Under the pieces are notes generated by a model. It saw only the letters and a program-made list of their open reading frames with translations. It was not told where the DNA came from and did no database searches. Of a stretch of 64,000 nt of DNA, positions 35,368 to 43,961 are shown piece after piece. Both the position numbers and the translations under genes were made by a program. The number at the start of each line of letters is the position of its first letter. Position 1 is the stretch's first letter. Where the stretch lies: positions 27,986 to 91,985 of the forward strand of contig CAZFBU010000001.1 of NCBI GenBank assembly GCA_964517175.1, in the 5' to 3' direction. The DNA is from JADJNW01 sp964517175. Its GTDB lineage: Bacteria; Bacteroidota; Bacteroidia; Chitinophagales; Saprospiraceae.

Positions 35368-35784
35368 CTAGGAAGCAAAAATCTGCTCAAAATCCTTAAA
35401 CGCCTTGAATTCCAATGCATTGCCACTCGGGTCGAGGAAAAACATCGTTGCCTGCTCGCCGGGTTCGCCTTTGAAGCGGATGTACGGTTCGATGATGAAT
35501 TCAATGTTGTTGGCTTTCAATTTTTCTGCCAATGCTTCCCACTGTTCCATTGTAAGAATAGCGCCAAAATGCTTTATTGGTACTTGCTTGCCGTCAACGG
35601 GATTTGCCGGTGGCTCCTGTATGGGCTTGTCGGTCAGGTGTGCGGAGATTTGGTGACCGTAAAAGTCAAAATCAACCCAACGCTCCGCCGAGCGCCCAAC
35701 CTTGCAGCCCAGCAGGTTTTCGTAGAAATCGCGCGTTTCCTGAATATCTTTCACTGGAAATGCTAAATGAAATGGATTATTCAT
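35368..35784 (-). CDS. VOC-family (glyoxalase-like) protein
   Basis: 138 residues. N-terminus FHLAFPVKDIQETRDFYENL and C-terminal FFLDPSGNALEFKAF are the two halves of the vicinal-oxygen-chelate fold, with the metal-ligand candidates His6 and Glu near the end (ALEF). Family members are glyoxalases, dioxygenases or antibiotic-resistance proteins; nothing here picks one. Lies 51 bp downstream of the DinB-fold gene on the same strand. Confidence 0.87.
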   Translation of the reverse strand: MNNPFHLAFPVKDIQETRDFYENLLGCKVGRSAERWVDFDFYGHQISAHLTDKPIQEPPANPVDGKQVPIKHFGAILTMEQWEALAEKLKANNIEFIIEPYIRFKGEPGEQATMFFLDPSGNALEFKAFKDFEQIFAS

Positions 35785-35835
35785 GTTTTGGATATTTGTT
35801 GCTTGTTATTTTGTTATTTGTTAATTGGGGGTGTT

Positions 35836-36348
35836 TTACCAACCCACATATCTCGGCGGCTTGACACCGTTCAATCTCAGATACACAATCAACTGCCCGC
35901 GATGGTGCGTGTGATGATCGTTGAGCAGGGTCATGATCTGGCGCTTATTCATTGGTCCGGCGAAGAACTTCACGGATTCTTCCAGTTGCTCCGGCTGTAA
36001 GTTTTCCAGGGCTGCTGCCACATTCGCAAAGCCCTCCCGCAAGATGGCGATCACTTCCGCTTTGCTATACTCGGCCGTGCGCAAATCCTGTGTCAGTTTC
36101 TCACCGCCCAGGAAATCACTGCTCAGCCAGTTGGCATTACTCATAATGTGCAGGAGCTGCTGCTGGAAACTCATTTCTTCCTCGGTCGGCTTGAAGTCGT
36201 AATGCTCTTCCGGCATCAGCTCGGCGATTTCCAAGGTATAAGCAGCGGCATTTTTCCATTTGATTTTGAAATCCTCAATATAGCCGCTTTGCGCGAATGT
36301 AATCGTAACCAACAAAGTTGCAAGCGTCAGGGTGATCCATTTTTTCAT
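35836..36348 (-). CDS. Exported DinB-fold protein
   Basis: 170 residues. Signal peptide (about 1-19, LLVTITFAQ) followed by a four-helix DinB-like domain. Metal ligands expected of the family are visible: His in QQLLHIMSNANWL and the pair in LNDHHTHHRGQL. Most DinB-fold enzymes (YfiT, thiol S-transferases) are cytoplasmic, so an exported one is worth noting. Perfect -7 box on the minus strand (36379-36372) 23 bp upstream. Confidence 0.87.
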   Translation of the reverse strand: MKKWITLTLATLLVTITFAQSGYIEDFKIKWKNAAAYTLEIAELMPEEHYDFKPTEEEMSFQQQLLHIMSNANWLSSDFLGGEKLTQDLRTAEYSKAEVIAILREGFANVAAALENLQPEQLEESVKFFAGPMNKRQIMTLLNDHHTHHRGQLIVYLRLNGVKPPRYVGW

Positions 36349-36371
36349 GCCTGGTGAAGTTTTGATTTGCT

Positions 36372-36379
36372 CAAAAATA
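36372..36379 (-). promoter_or_regulatory. Putative -7 promoter box (TATTTTTG)
   Basis: Perfect TAnnTTTG on the minus strand, 23 bp before the DinB-fold gene. Confidence 0.5.
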
Positions 36380-36505
36380 GCGTTTTGCGATCAAGATCAA
36401 TGCGATTCCAATGTAAAAACTTTTTGCACAATTATTTGACAATGCAAGATCGTGTTACTTTTCCGGTTTTTGGGATTATAATAACAGAGGCAAACGTCAA
36501 AAATC

Positions 36506-37669
36506 ATGAAAAAACTATTGCTGCTCCTGTTCCTGCCGAAATTGCTCCTGGCGCAAAATCTGGTGGTGAACCCGGGCTTTGAGGAGTTAAACACCAAATA
36601 TATCGTAAAATATTGTGCACACACCAACTCTCCGCAAGCCTTCGATCACGATGTAATAGGTTGGACAACTTTGTCCAGAAGGACTGCAGATTTAATTTTG
36701 CAAAAAAACACGGGTTCTTCCTGCATTTTCCCAAAGCCTAAAACAGGGAATGCAATGGTTGGTATTATTACTTATTTACCAAGGTATGACATCGGTTCAA
36801 GTGTTGATTATCACGAATACTTACAAGGAACACTTACTGAACCTATGCAAATTGGCGAAACGTACAAAATTGAATTTTGGCTTCAGCACAGTGACGTAGT
36901 AGCCATGAGCCACATGAAAAAAATCTATGGAAATGATGTAGAAGTTTTGTCTTTAGCTACCAATAATATCGGCTTTTATTTTATTGAAGAAAAACTTGAT
37001 CCGAAACAGTATGTGGGTCGATTGAATATTGAAAAGCCACATTTTAATGTTGAACAAGTTATTTCCACAACGAATGGCGAATGGCATTTAATATCGGGTG
37101 ATTTCATTGCGGACAAGCCATATCGTAACTTTATCATTGGAAATTTTTTTACAGATAAGGCAACAAAAACCAATAAACCGGAAGAAGTTAGTCAAATCAG
37201 GGAGGTTTCTCCTCAGGAAGAAATTATTCCGGTAAAGAAGCGGACCAAGCGTGTTGCCTACTATTGCATTGATGATGTCGTTATCCAAAAATATGATTCT
37301 GAAAAACTGGTCATTGAAGTCGAAACCGACAAGCCTTACACGTTCCAAAACGTTTACTTTGCGACGGGCGAATCTGAGCTGCTCCCCGGTGCGGAGGAAG
37401 AACTCGCGGCATTGGCGGATTTTATTCAATCGAAACCCGACCAGCGCTTTGAAATCGGCGGATATACCGACAACGTGGGGGATGCCCTTGCCAACCAAAT
37501 TCTTTCGGAGCAAAGGGCGCGAACCGTTTATGATTTCCTGATCGCACTCGGCATTGATGATAAGCAACTGATCTACAAAGGCTACGGCGAGTCCTCCCCG
37601 GTGGCAGACAACGCTACCCCCGAAGGCAGGCAGCAAAACCGGCGCGTGGCGTGTAAGCGGATTGAATGA
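36506..37669 (+). CDS. OmpA-family outer-membrane protein
   Basis: 387 residues. Signal peptide (MKKLLLLLFLPKLLLAQ), a jelly-roll-like N-domain of about 240 residues starting NLVVNPGFEELN, then a C-terminal OmpA peptidoglycan-binding domain (about 275-387; YFATGESELLPGAEEEL, GGYTDNVGDALANQ, SEQRARTVYDFL, ESSPVADNATPEGRQQNRRV). The conserved Asp and Arg that grip diaminopimelate are present. The protein likely ties an outer-membrane or surface domain to the cell wall. No beta-barrel is evident. Single gene. Confidence 0.9.
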   Translation: MKKLLLLLFLPKLLLAQNLVVNPGFEELNTKYIVKYCAHTNSPQAFDHDVIGWTTLSRRTADLILQKNTGSSCIFPKPKTGNAMVGIITYLPRYDIGSSVDYHEYLQGTLTEPMQIGETYKIEFWLQHSDVVAMSHMKKIYGNDVEVLSLATNNIGFYFIEEKLDPKQYVGRLNIEKPHFNVEQVISTTNGEWHLISGDFIADKPYRNFIIGNFFTDKATKTNKPEEVSQIREVSPQEEIIPVKKRTKRVAYYCIDDVVIQKYDSEKLVIEVETDKPYTFQNVYFATGESELLPGAEEELAALADFIQSKPDQRFEIGGYTDNVGDALANQILSEQRARTVYDFLIALGIDDKQLIYKGYGESSPVADNATPEGRQQNRRVACKRIE

Positions 37670-37705
37670 TGCGGAGTGCCGAGCTTATTTTTCCGGTTTT
37701 CATTT

Positions 37706-38317
37706 CTAACAATATTTTTTAAACTGTCGCAATCCTTTATTTGTGAGTAATGGAACCAGTTCGCTCATAAAGAGTCGGGCATAATGTGCAACTGCCGCTT
37801 CTGCGGTGCCGGCGAAGTGAAATTCGGCGTGCGGAATCCAGCCGTCGCCCAGAATCAGCAGGCGGGTTGCGAGGTCGGCGTAATGCCCGGCAACTGGTTC
37901 CGGGATGAGCCAGCCTTTGTGTACCATTGCCTGAAAAACCTGCTCAAACTGCTGCTGTCGCAACTTCACGAGGGCGCGGTACGATTGCTCAATTTGCGGA
38001 ATGCGGCGCATAATGCGAACAAAATCAAGCATTAAGAACTTATAATGATACAGAATACGAAAACTCCGTTCGCCGATCTGCAACATGCGTTCCAATTCAG
38101 AGGTGGCTTCCAGTGCGTACTGTGCCTGCTCGTCCATCTCGGCAACTACCTTGCGGTAAAGAGCTAGAATAATGGCGTCGGTATTGGGAAAATGATAGCA
38201 TAAGTTGCCGTGGCTGATGCCGATTTCCTGCGCAATGCTGCGTACCGTCACTGCGTCCGTCCCCAATTCATTGAATTGTCGTCGCGCCACTTCCAGTATT
38301 TTCTCTTTCGTATCCAT
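37706..38317 (-). CDS. TetR/AcrR-family transcriptional regulator
   Basis: 203 residues. N-terminal helix-turn-helix (VTVRSIAQEIGISHGNLCYHFPN, about 21-43; a Trp/Tyr-type recognition helix), helical ligand-binding C-domain. It is divergent from two small membrane-protein genes with an 80-bp control region that holds two copies of a 16-bp palindrome, so it very probably represses both itself and those genes. Ligand unknown. Confidence 0.9.
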   Translation of the reverse strand: MDTKEKILEVARRQFNELGTDAVTVRSIAQEIGISHGNLCYHFPNTDAIILALYRKVVAEMDEQAQYALEATSELERMLQIGERSFRILYHYKFLMLDFVRIMRRIPQIEQSYRALVKLRQQQFEQVFQAMVHKGWLIPEPVAGHYADLATRLLILGDGWIPHAEFHFAGTAEAAVAHYARLFMSELVPLLTNKGLRQFKKYC

Positions 38318-38339
38318 AGGACAAAAATAAAAAACAGAT

Positions 38340-38383
38340 TAGAACATTTGTTCTATTTTTGCAAAAATAGTACATTTGTTCTA
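38340..38383. promoter_or_regulatory. TetR operator pair around a symmetric divergent promoter
   Basis: TAGAACATTTGTTCTA (38340-38355, arms perfect) and TAGTACATTTGTTCTA (38368-38383, one change), centres 28 bp apart. Between them CTATTTTTG-CAAAAATAG (38353-38370) is a perfect 18-bp palindrome that carries a TATTTTTG box on each strand (38354-38361 plus; 38369-38362 minus). Both divergent start sites would thus lie within the repressor sites. Confidence 0.75.
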
Positions 38384-38397
38384 AAATTAAAGCACCA

Positions 38398-38625
38398 ATG
38401 GAAACACCATCTTCATCAAAAAACAAGAAATCAACCCCGGATCCAATGGGGTGGCTGCAGCAACTCTTTGCCTACTTCCGCAATCTGACGAGTGGCAAGG
38501 AGGAGGATTCTACGCTGGTACTCGGACTGAAAGTAATTGGGCGGATTTTCCTCATTTTTCTGTTGATTTTGCTTTCACCATTACTTCTGGTCGTACTGAT
38601 CGTTGCCTTTTTTGCTGCTTTTTGA
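38398..38625 (+). CDS. Small single-helix membrane protein
   Basis: 75 residues. Polar, Ser/Lys-rich start, then FRNLTSGKEEDSTLVLGLKV and one long hydrophobic helix (about 49-74) at the very C-terminus, so it may be tail-anchored. No family recognised. First gene right of the TetR operator region; the next gene starts 4 bp after its stop, so the two are almost certainly co-transcribed under TetR control. Confidence 0.75.
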   Translation: METPSSSKNKKSTPDPMGWLQQLFAYFRNLTSGKEEDSTLVLGLKVIGRIFLIFLLILLSPLLLVVLIVAFFAAF

Positions 38626-38629
38626 TGAT

Positions 38630-38998
38630 ATGCGAACACTCCAACAACCCCTTTTTATCGCTTTGGCGATCATGTTTGTGGCGCATCAGCTACTGCAAAA
38701 AGTCTGGCATATTGCCATACCTTGGGCAGATCATTACCTCGATCCGCTGCTTTGCATGCCCATCGTGCTCACTTTGCTGCTGGCGGAACGTCGCCATATT
38801 TTTGGCAAAGGCGACGCTTACCGATTATCACGGACGGAGGTGATTGTGGCGGTCGGGGCGTTGAGTTTTCTTTTTGAAGTGCTTTTTCCGTACTGGTCAG
38901 ATCGCTTCACAGCCGACTGGTGGGATGTAGCTGCCTATGCCGCTGGTGGCGGCTTTTTTTACTTTTTTCTGAATCGGGCATTGCCTTCCGCGAAGTAA
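38630..38998 (+). CDS. Small polytopic membrane protein
   Basis: 122 residues from ATG 38630, chosen because it falls 4 bp after the preceding stop; the longer reading from 38603 would overlap it. Four hydrophobic segments (about 7-22, 35-50, 73-90, 97-115). Features HQLLQKVWHIAIPWADHYLD and LDPLLCMPIVLTLLL suggest a small VanZ-like or unknown integral membrane family; not assignable. Partner of the preceding small membrane protein. Confidence 0.75.
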   Translation: MRTLQQPLFIALAIMFVAHQLLQKVWHIAIPWADHYLDPLLCMPIVLTLLLAERRHIFGKGDAYRLSRTEVIVAVGALSFLFEVLFPYWSDRFTADWWDVAAYAAGGGFFYFFLNRALPSAK

Positions 38999-39067
38999 AA
39001 ACCGTTGATTTGTCGCATATTCTGGAGGTTTTTTTATTTTTACCAATACAAACAAAACAACAACGAA

Positions 39068-41020
39068 ATGTCCGACCAGCAAAAACCCTACATCAGCGCA
39101 AGCACCATTCTACCGGAAACCACCGTAAAAGCCCTCATTCTGGGCGCGATTCTCTCCGTTATTTTGTCAGCGGCGAACACCTATCTGGGGTTATTTGCCG
39201 GTATGACCGTATCGGCGAGTATTCCGGCGGCAGTGATCTCTATGGCGGTACTTAGAATGTTCAGAGAGCATAATATTCTGGAAAACAACATTGTACAAAC
39301 AGCGGCATCGGCGGGTGAGTCCCTGGCGGCGGGCGTTATTTTTACCTTTCCGGCGTTGGTGCTCATGGGCTACTGGACGGAGTTCAATTATCTGGAAACC
39401 ATGCTGGTAGCGCTTTGCGGCGGCGTGCTGGGCGTATTGTTCACCATTCCGCTGCGCTCGGCGCTTATTGTGCAGCAAAAACTGCAATTTCCGGAGGGCG
39501 TAGCCACCGCCGAGGTATTGAAATCCGGCGAAGAAGGCGGCAGCGCGATTCGCTTTTTGATTTGGGGCGGCATTACCGGCGCATTGATAAAGCTGGCGGA
39601 GTCTGGTTTGAAACTTTGGAACGGCATTGCAGAGGGTGCCACGTTAGCCGGAAATAAGGTGTATCTCTATTTTGGAATGAATTTGTCACCGGCGCTGATT
39701 GCAGTGGGCTATATCGTCGGCATACGAATCGCCTCTTTGGTATTCATTGGCGGCGTCATTAGCTGGTGGATCGCCATTCCGGCGTACATCGCCATCACAG
39801 GCGTGCCGGAAGGTACCGGAGGAGCCGATCTGGGTTACGGCATTTGGAGTAGCCAAATCCGGTATCTGGGCGTTGGCGCGATGGTCGTCGGGGGGCTGTG
39901 GGCGCTGGTTGACCTGCGGCAATCCATTGGATTTGCGGCGCGGAGCGGGCTTAAAGCCATTCGCGAGAAAGCAGATGCCAGCCAAATTCTGCGTACCGAG
40001 CGCGACACGCCCATGTCTTGGGTAATCATTGCCATCGGCGTCATGATTATTCCGGTTTTTATCATCTATTTGCGGCTCGTAGCCGATGTACCGATTTCGG
40101 CATTCATGGCAATTTTAATGGTCATTGCCGGATTTTTATTCTCGGCAGTAGCGGGCTACATGGCGGGTTTGGTCGGAAGTTCTAACAATCCAATCTCCGG
40201 TGTTACCATTGCTACCATTCTGACCTCCGCGCTGATTCTGCTGGCGCTGATGGGCTCCGGCGCAGAGCGCGGACCGGCAGCGGCGATCATGATCGGCGCA
40301 GTGGTGTGTTGTGCGGCAGCGATTGCGGGTGACAATATGCAGGATTTGAAAGCGGGTAATATTTTAGGGGCGACGCCCCAAAAACAACAGATCATGCAGA
40401 TGGTCGGCGTTGTCTCCGCCGCATTGGTGCTGCCATTGGTATTGCAGTTATTGCTTACTGGCTATGGCTTTGGTCCTTCCACTCCGGAAAACCCCGACGC
40501 ACTCGCAGCGCCCCAGGCTACGCTCATGGAAAGTGTGGCGCGTGGCGTCTTTGCCGGCGATTTGCCCTGGACGATGATCTACATCGGCATGGCGATCGGC
40601 ATTATCATTGTCATTCTCGACCAATATCAGAAAAGCCGGGACGCAGACTTCCGCATTCCGGTGCTGGCGGTGGCGGTGGGGTTGTATCTGCCGTTTGAAC
40701 TGGACAGCGCCATTATGCTCGGTGGAGTGGTCGCCTGGCTGGTCCATCGCTACCAGCGGAGTGGAAAAGCTGAAAAAGGCGATGCACATGCAGCCGCAGA
40801 AAAAGCCAGCGAACGTACCGGGCTGCTCATCGCTTCCGGTCTGATTACCGGCGAAGCGCTTATCGGTATTCTGCTGGCAATTCCGGTGGCGATTTATCAA
40901 ACTACGAATGTCTTCGCACTGGGCATCAATCTGGGGACGATGTTTGGCGCTGCGGTCATCCTGGCGGTTTGCGCGTGGCTGTATCGCAATGCGACAAAAG
41001 CATATCGGGAGAGTGAATAA
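39068..41020 (+). CDS. OPT-family oligopeptide transporter
   Basis: 650 residues from ATG 39068 (the in-frame ATG at 39005 would prepend residues lacking family resemblance). About 15-16 transmembrane helices. Typical OPT motifs: NTYLGLFAGMTVSASIPA near the start, QFPEGVATAEVLKSGE, and GDNMQDLKAGNILGATP. Bacterial members of this branch import oligopeptides or metal-siderophore-like conjugates. 69 bp after the small membrane protein gene; may or may not share its promoter (a near-consensus TATTTTTA lies just upstream). Confidence 0.93.
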   Translation: MSDQQKPYISASTILPETTVKALILGAILSVILSAANTYLGLFAGMTVSASIPAAVISMAVLRMFREHNILENNIVQTAASAGESLAAGVIFTFPALVLMGYWTEFNYLETMLVALCGGVLGVLFTIPLRSALIVQQKLQFPEGVATAEVLKSGEEGGSAIRFLIWGGITGALIKLAESGLKLWNGIAEGATLAGNKVYLYFGMNLSPALIAVGYIVGIRIASLVFIGGVISWWIAIPAYIAITGVPEGTGGADLGYGIWSSQIRYLGVGAMVVGGLWALVDLRQSIGFAARSGLKAIREKADASQILRTERDTPMSWVIIAIGVMIIPVFIIYLRLVADVPISAFMAILMVIAGFLFSAVAGYMAGLVGSSNNPISGVTIATILTSALILLALMGSGAERGPAAAIMIGAVVCCAAAIAGDNMQDLKAGNILGATPQKQQIMQMVGVVSAALVLPLVLQLLLTGYGFGPSTPENPDALAAPQATLMESVARGVFAGDLPWTMIYIGMAIGIIIVILDQYQKSRDADFRIPVLAVAVGLYLPFELDSAIMLGGVVAWLVHRYQRSGKAEKGDAHAAAEKASERTGLLIASGLITGEALIGILLAIPVAIYQTTNVFALGINLGTMFGAAVILAVCAWLYRNATKAYRESE

Positions 41021-41099
41021 ACACCACGTCATATTCCAGGGAAAATACTGGCTCAAAGAGCGCTTTCCTGAAATATTCCTTGTAGGATAGGTTGACCAC

Positions 41100-41539
41100 T
41101 TACTGCACGTTCACCGTCCGGCTACCGCGCTCGCGCGTGTCGAAGGCTTTGAGTTTTACAGGACTATTTACCTTCACAGATTTTTTGTATAATATGGAAT
41201 TAATATTCGGTTCACTGCCATCCGTTGTATAGCGAATTTGCAAACCCGGATATATCACATTTGCTCGCATACCATCTTCGATGATCGCCCCTGGCAGCGG
41301 AATGCGGTAATGCCAGCCACCGAAGAGGTAATCCAGCCTGTGGCGGGCAGGGTATCAGCGCTGTGGTTCAAAAGCGTCCAGTGCGTTCGGAATTTTTGCT
41401 CGCCGTCCTGCATATTGTCCAGGTGCGCCCAGCGAATGGCAACGGGGGCGGTGGTTGCATTAGCTTTGTCAGATGTGAAATCGGATTCGCAAGCAAGCAA
41501 AGTTGCCAACGTGATAATTAGGAAAAAAGCGTATCACAT
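41100..41539 (-). pseudogene. Relic of a GH20 beta-N-acetylhexosaminidase lipoprotein
   Basis: Minus strand. ATG at 41539-41537 is followed at once by TGA (41536-41534), then the frame reads a lipoprotein signal (FFLIITLATLLAC) and an N-terminal carbohydrate-binding-like segment (VAIRWAHLDNMQDGEQKF, LLNHSADTLPATGW). Near 41330 the frame jumps to a second stretch, GGWHYRIPLPGAIIEDGMRA, PGLQIRYTTDGSEP and the end GSRTVNVQ with stop at 41102-41100. These are the N-terminal domain and the C-terminal CHB_HEX_C-like domain of GH20 hexosaminidases (normally about 700-800 residues) joined without the catalytic barrel. So: nonsense at codon 2, a large internal deletion and a frameshift. Confidence 0.75.
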
Positions 41540-41650
41540 TTGTTATCCGATTTTGTCGTTTTTCCAAAGAAATGCAATATTTTCGATACCGCAAACGAAC
41601 TTAACCTGCAATTAATATTGACGTCGTTTCTTGTGAGAAAATAATACACC

Positions 41651-42691
41651 ATGCAAAAATTTCTGACATTTTTACTGCTCTTTATCATCCTGGGCTGCAC
41701 GCCCAAATCCACCGATCTGCTCTATGCACCGCAGTCCCTGCCCACGCGCACCGAACTGCAAACCATTGCCTTCGGCTCCTGTGCTCGCCAGGATTTGCCG
41801 CAGGACATCTGGCGCGATGTGCTCGCCAATGAACCCGATCTCTGGATCTGGCTGGGTGATAATATTTATGGCGACACGGAGGACATGACCGTCATGGCTG
41901 CTAAGTATCAGATGCAAAAATCAGGTGAGCTATACCAGCAACTGCGCTCCAGCACCTCCATCATTGGCATTTGGGATGACCACGACTATGGCGTAAACGA
42001 CGGGGATAAAAATTATGTCTTGAAAGATGAAAGTAAAGCCCTGATGCTCGACTTCCTCGACGTACCGAAAAACGCCGACGTGCGCAAGCGCCCGGGCGCT
42101 TATCAATCCTATACTTTTGGACCTGCTGGCAAAAAGGTCAAAGTTATTTTGCTCGACGGGCGCTATTTTCGCGATGAACTGGAGAAAGGGGAAGGTGACC
42201 AGAGCCGCCGTTATCTGCCCAATCCTACTGGTGACATGCTTGGGGAGGCACAATGGACCTGGCTGGAACGAGAACTCACCAACAGCGACGCGCAAATCCA
42301 CTTTATCGGCTGCGGTATTCAGTTCATTCCGGAAGAGCACCCCTTTGAAAAATGGGCAAACTTTCCGCAGGCACGCCAACGTTTGTTTGACTTGCTTACC
42401 AAAACTAAACCTGCCCAGGCTATTTTGCTCAGTGGCGACCGCCATATTGCCGAAATTTCTAAATTTAACTTATCGGAGCTTGACTATCCGCTTTACGATG
42501 TTACCGCCAGTGGTTTGACGCACGCCTACACCGGCGCGGGCGAAGAGCCCAATCGCCATCGCGTTGGCAAGCTGATTAAACAGCTCAACTTTGGTGTGCT
42601 GCGGATTGACTGGTCGGGCGAAGCGCCTACGGTAACCGCTGAAATTCGCAGCCTCGGCGATGAGGTGCTGGAACAGCAGGTGCTGCGGTAG
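41651..42691 (+). CDS. PhoD-like alkaline phosphatase/phosphodiesterase lipoprotein
   Basis: 346 residues. Lipoprotein signal (MQKFLTFLLLFIILGC). Motifs of the metallophosphoesterase PhoD/ApaD group: IAFGSCARQD, LWIWLGDNIYGD (Asp, Asn ligands), GIWDDHDYGVNDGD and LLSGDRHIAEIS. The length fits the short eukaryote-like PhoD branch common in Bacteroidota. It hydrolyses phosphate esters or diesters outside the cytoplasmic membrane, with Ca/Fe or similar metals known in the family. Transcribed alone; the GH20 relic lies in front in the opposite direction. Confidence 0.9.
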   Translation: MQKFLTFLLLFIILGCTPKSTDLLYAPQSLPTRTELQTIAFGSCARQDLPQDIWRDVLANEPDLWIWLGDNIYGDTEDMTVMAAKYQMQKSGELYQQLRSSTSIIGIWDDHDYGVNDGDKNYVLKDESKALMLDFLDVPKNADVRKRPGAYQSYTFGPAGKKVKVILLDGRYFRDELEKGEGDQSRRYLPNPTGDMLGEAQWTWLERELTNSDAQIHFIGCGIQFIPEEHPFEKWANFPQARQRLFDLLTKTKPAQAILLSGDRHIAEISKFNLSELDYPLYDVTASGLTHAYTGAGEEPNRHRVGKLIKQLNFGVLRIDWSGEAPTVTAEIRSLGDEVLEQQVLR

Positions 42692-42728
42692 CTTTGAAGA
42701 AATACAAGCCACTTATTGGTGTCAATCA

Positions 42729-43235
42729 TCACCCTTCCACCGGAATCCGGAGCACCTGCCCGGGATAAATCTTATCCGGGTCCTTGAGCATGGGGCGATT
42801 GGCTTCGAAAATTGTGCGAAACTTCATCGGGTCGCCGTAGTAGCGCTTCGCTATTTTGGAGAGGGAGTCGCCTTTTTTCACTTCGTAGAAGATGGCTTGC
42901 GGCTTGGGCTTCACCACGCGAATCTGGTCGCGCACGGAAGAAACGCCCTGCACATTGCCCAGCGTGAGAATGATCTTCTCGCGTTCCGCCTGCTCGTCCA
43001 CCTCACCGGAGACGATGACGCGGCTGCCTTTCGCGTCGATGTGGAGGTCTTTGATGTCCGTGCCTAAGCCCTTGATGAGGTGCGTAAGTTGATCCACTTG
43101 CAGCGGCGGCAGTTCGGGTTCAGTTTTGGGCTGCGGCTTAGGTTGATCTTTGCTTTTGGTTGGCTTGGGTGGTGCGGTTTTTTGATCTTCCATCACCCGT
43201 TCGCCTACTTCTTTGAGGAAAGAGAAAAGTCCCAT
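42729..43235 (-). CDS. BON and LysM domain protein (Kbp/YgaU-like)
   Basis: 168 residues. Pro/Lys-rich N-terminal third, a BON domain (about 55-110; KGLGTDIKDLHIDAKGSRVI), then a C-terminal LysM (about 115-165; YEVKKGDSLSKIAKRYYGD, YPGQVLRIP). Same order as E. coli Kbp (YgaU), a potassium-binding cytoplasmic protein, which also lacks a signal peptide. Whether it binds K+ here is unproven. Next gene upstream on this strand is dcd, 93 bp away. Confidence 0.9.
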   Translation of the reverse strand: MGLFSFLKEVGERVMEDQKTAPPKPTKSKDQPKPQPKTEPELPPLQVDQLTHLIKGLGTDIKDLHIDAKGSRVIVSGEVDEQAEREKIILTLGNVQGVSSVRDQIRVVKPKPQAIFYEVKKGDSLSKIAKRYYGDPMKFRTIFEANRPMLKDPDKIYPGQVLRIPVEG

Positions 43236-43328
43236 GGTGTTATATTTTTAGTCGATAGCCAGTTAACCTGGTTGATGGCTAAAATTACGTAATATCGTTG
43301 AAATTCGCCGCCTGAAGGCATCGCTACG

Positions 43329-43865
43329 TTAAAACTTATTCCGCCACATCATGCTCTCCACAGGCTTATCGGTGCGGGTGTTGTACTTGGCGCTTTTCTT
43401 TTTGTTGTAATAATTCTCGATGTCGCCGTCCACGCGGAAGTAAATGAGCTGCCCGATGGGCATGCCCGCATAGATGCGCACCGGCATGCTCACGGAGATT
43501 TCCAGCGTCCAGTGATTGCAAAAGCCGACGTCGCCCTTGCCCGCCGTGGCGTGAATGTCGATGCCCAGCCGCCCGACGCTCGACTTGCCCTCCAGGAAAG
43601 GCACCGTCGCGTGGGTTTCGGTATATTCCTGCGTGACGCCGAGATAGAGCACATTCGGCTGGAGCACGTAGCCCTCCGCCGGGATTTCAAAATGCGTGAT
43701 TTCGTTGTGCGCGCGCGCGTCCAGCACTTCGTTTTTGTAGGTAGCGAGCCACTTGCCGAGGTGCACGTCGTACGAATTGGTGCCCAGACAGGAACGGTCA
43801 AAAGGTTCGATTACGATCTCGTCGCGCTCAATGGCTGCCAGTATCTTTTTATCACTTAAAATCAT
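43329..43865 (-). CDS. dcd: dCTP deaminase
   Basis: 178 residues. Start MILSDKKILAAIERDEI and core GKSSVGRLGIDIHATAGKGD match dCTP deaminase of the trimeric dUTPase fold; the catalytic Glu is in the segment after this (TLEISV). Reaction: dCTP to dUTP and ammonia, feeding dTMP synthesis. Length normal. About 97 bp separate it from the large gene to the right on the same strand. Confidence 0.95.
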   Translation of the reverse strand: MILSDKKILAAIERDEIVIEPFDRSCLGTNSYDVHLGKWLATYKNEVLDARAHNEITHFEIPAEGYVLQPNVLYLGVTQEYTETHATVPFLEGKSSVGRLGIDIHATAGKGDVGFCNHWTLEISVSMPVRIYAGMPIGQLIYFRVDGDIENYYNKKKSAKYNTRTDKPVESMMWRNKF

Positions 43866-43961
43866 AATTGCAAAATTGTTGATTGCTGATTGTTAATTGT
43901 CTTTGCAAACGGTAATGCTCAATTAACGATTAGCAATTTACCAGAGCGCGAAGTTACGATT

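Noticed and set aside
41044..41090. Imperfect inverted repeat (TATTCCAGG / CCTGAAATA) after the OPT gene
   Set aside because: Mismatched arms and no T-run; cannot be called a terminator with confidence.
43256..43281. TAGCCA/TGGCTA hairpin between dcd and the BON-LysM gene
   Set aside because: Short 6-bp stem with no T-run on the minus strand; not supportable as a terminator.
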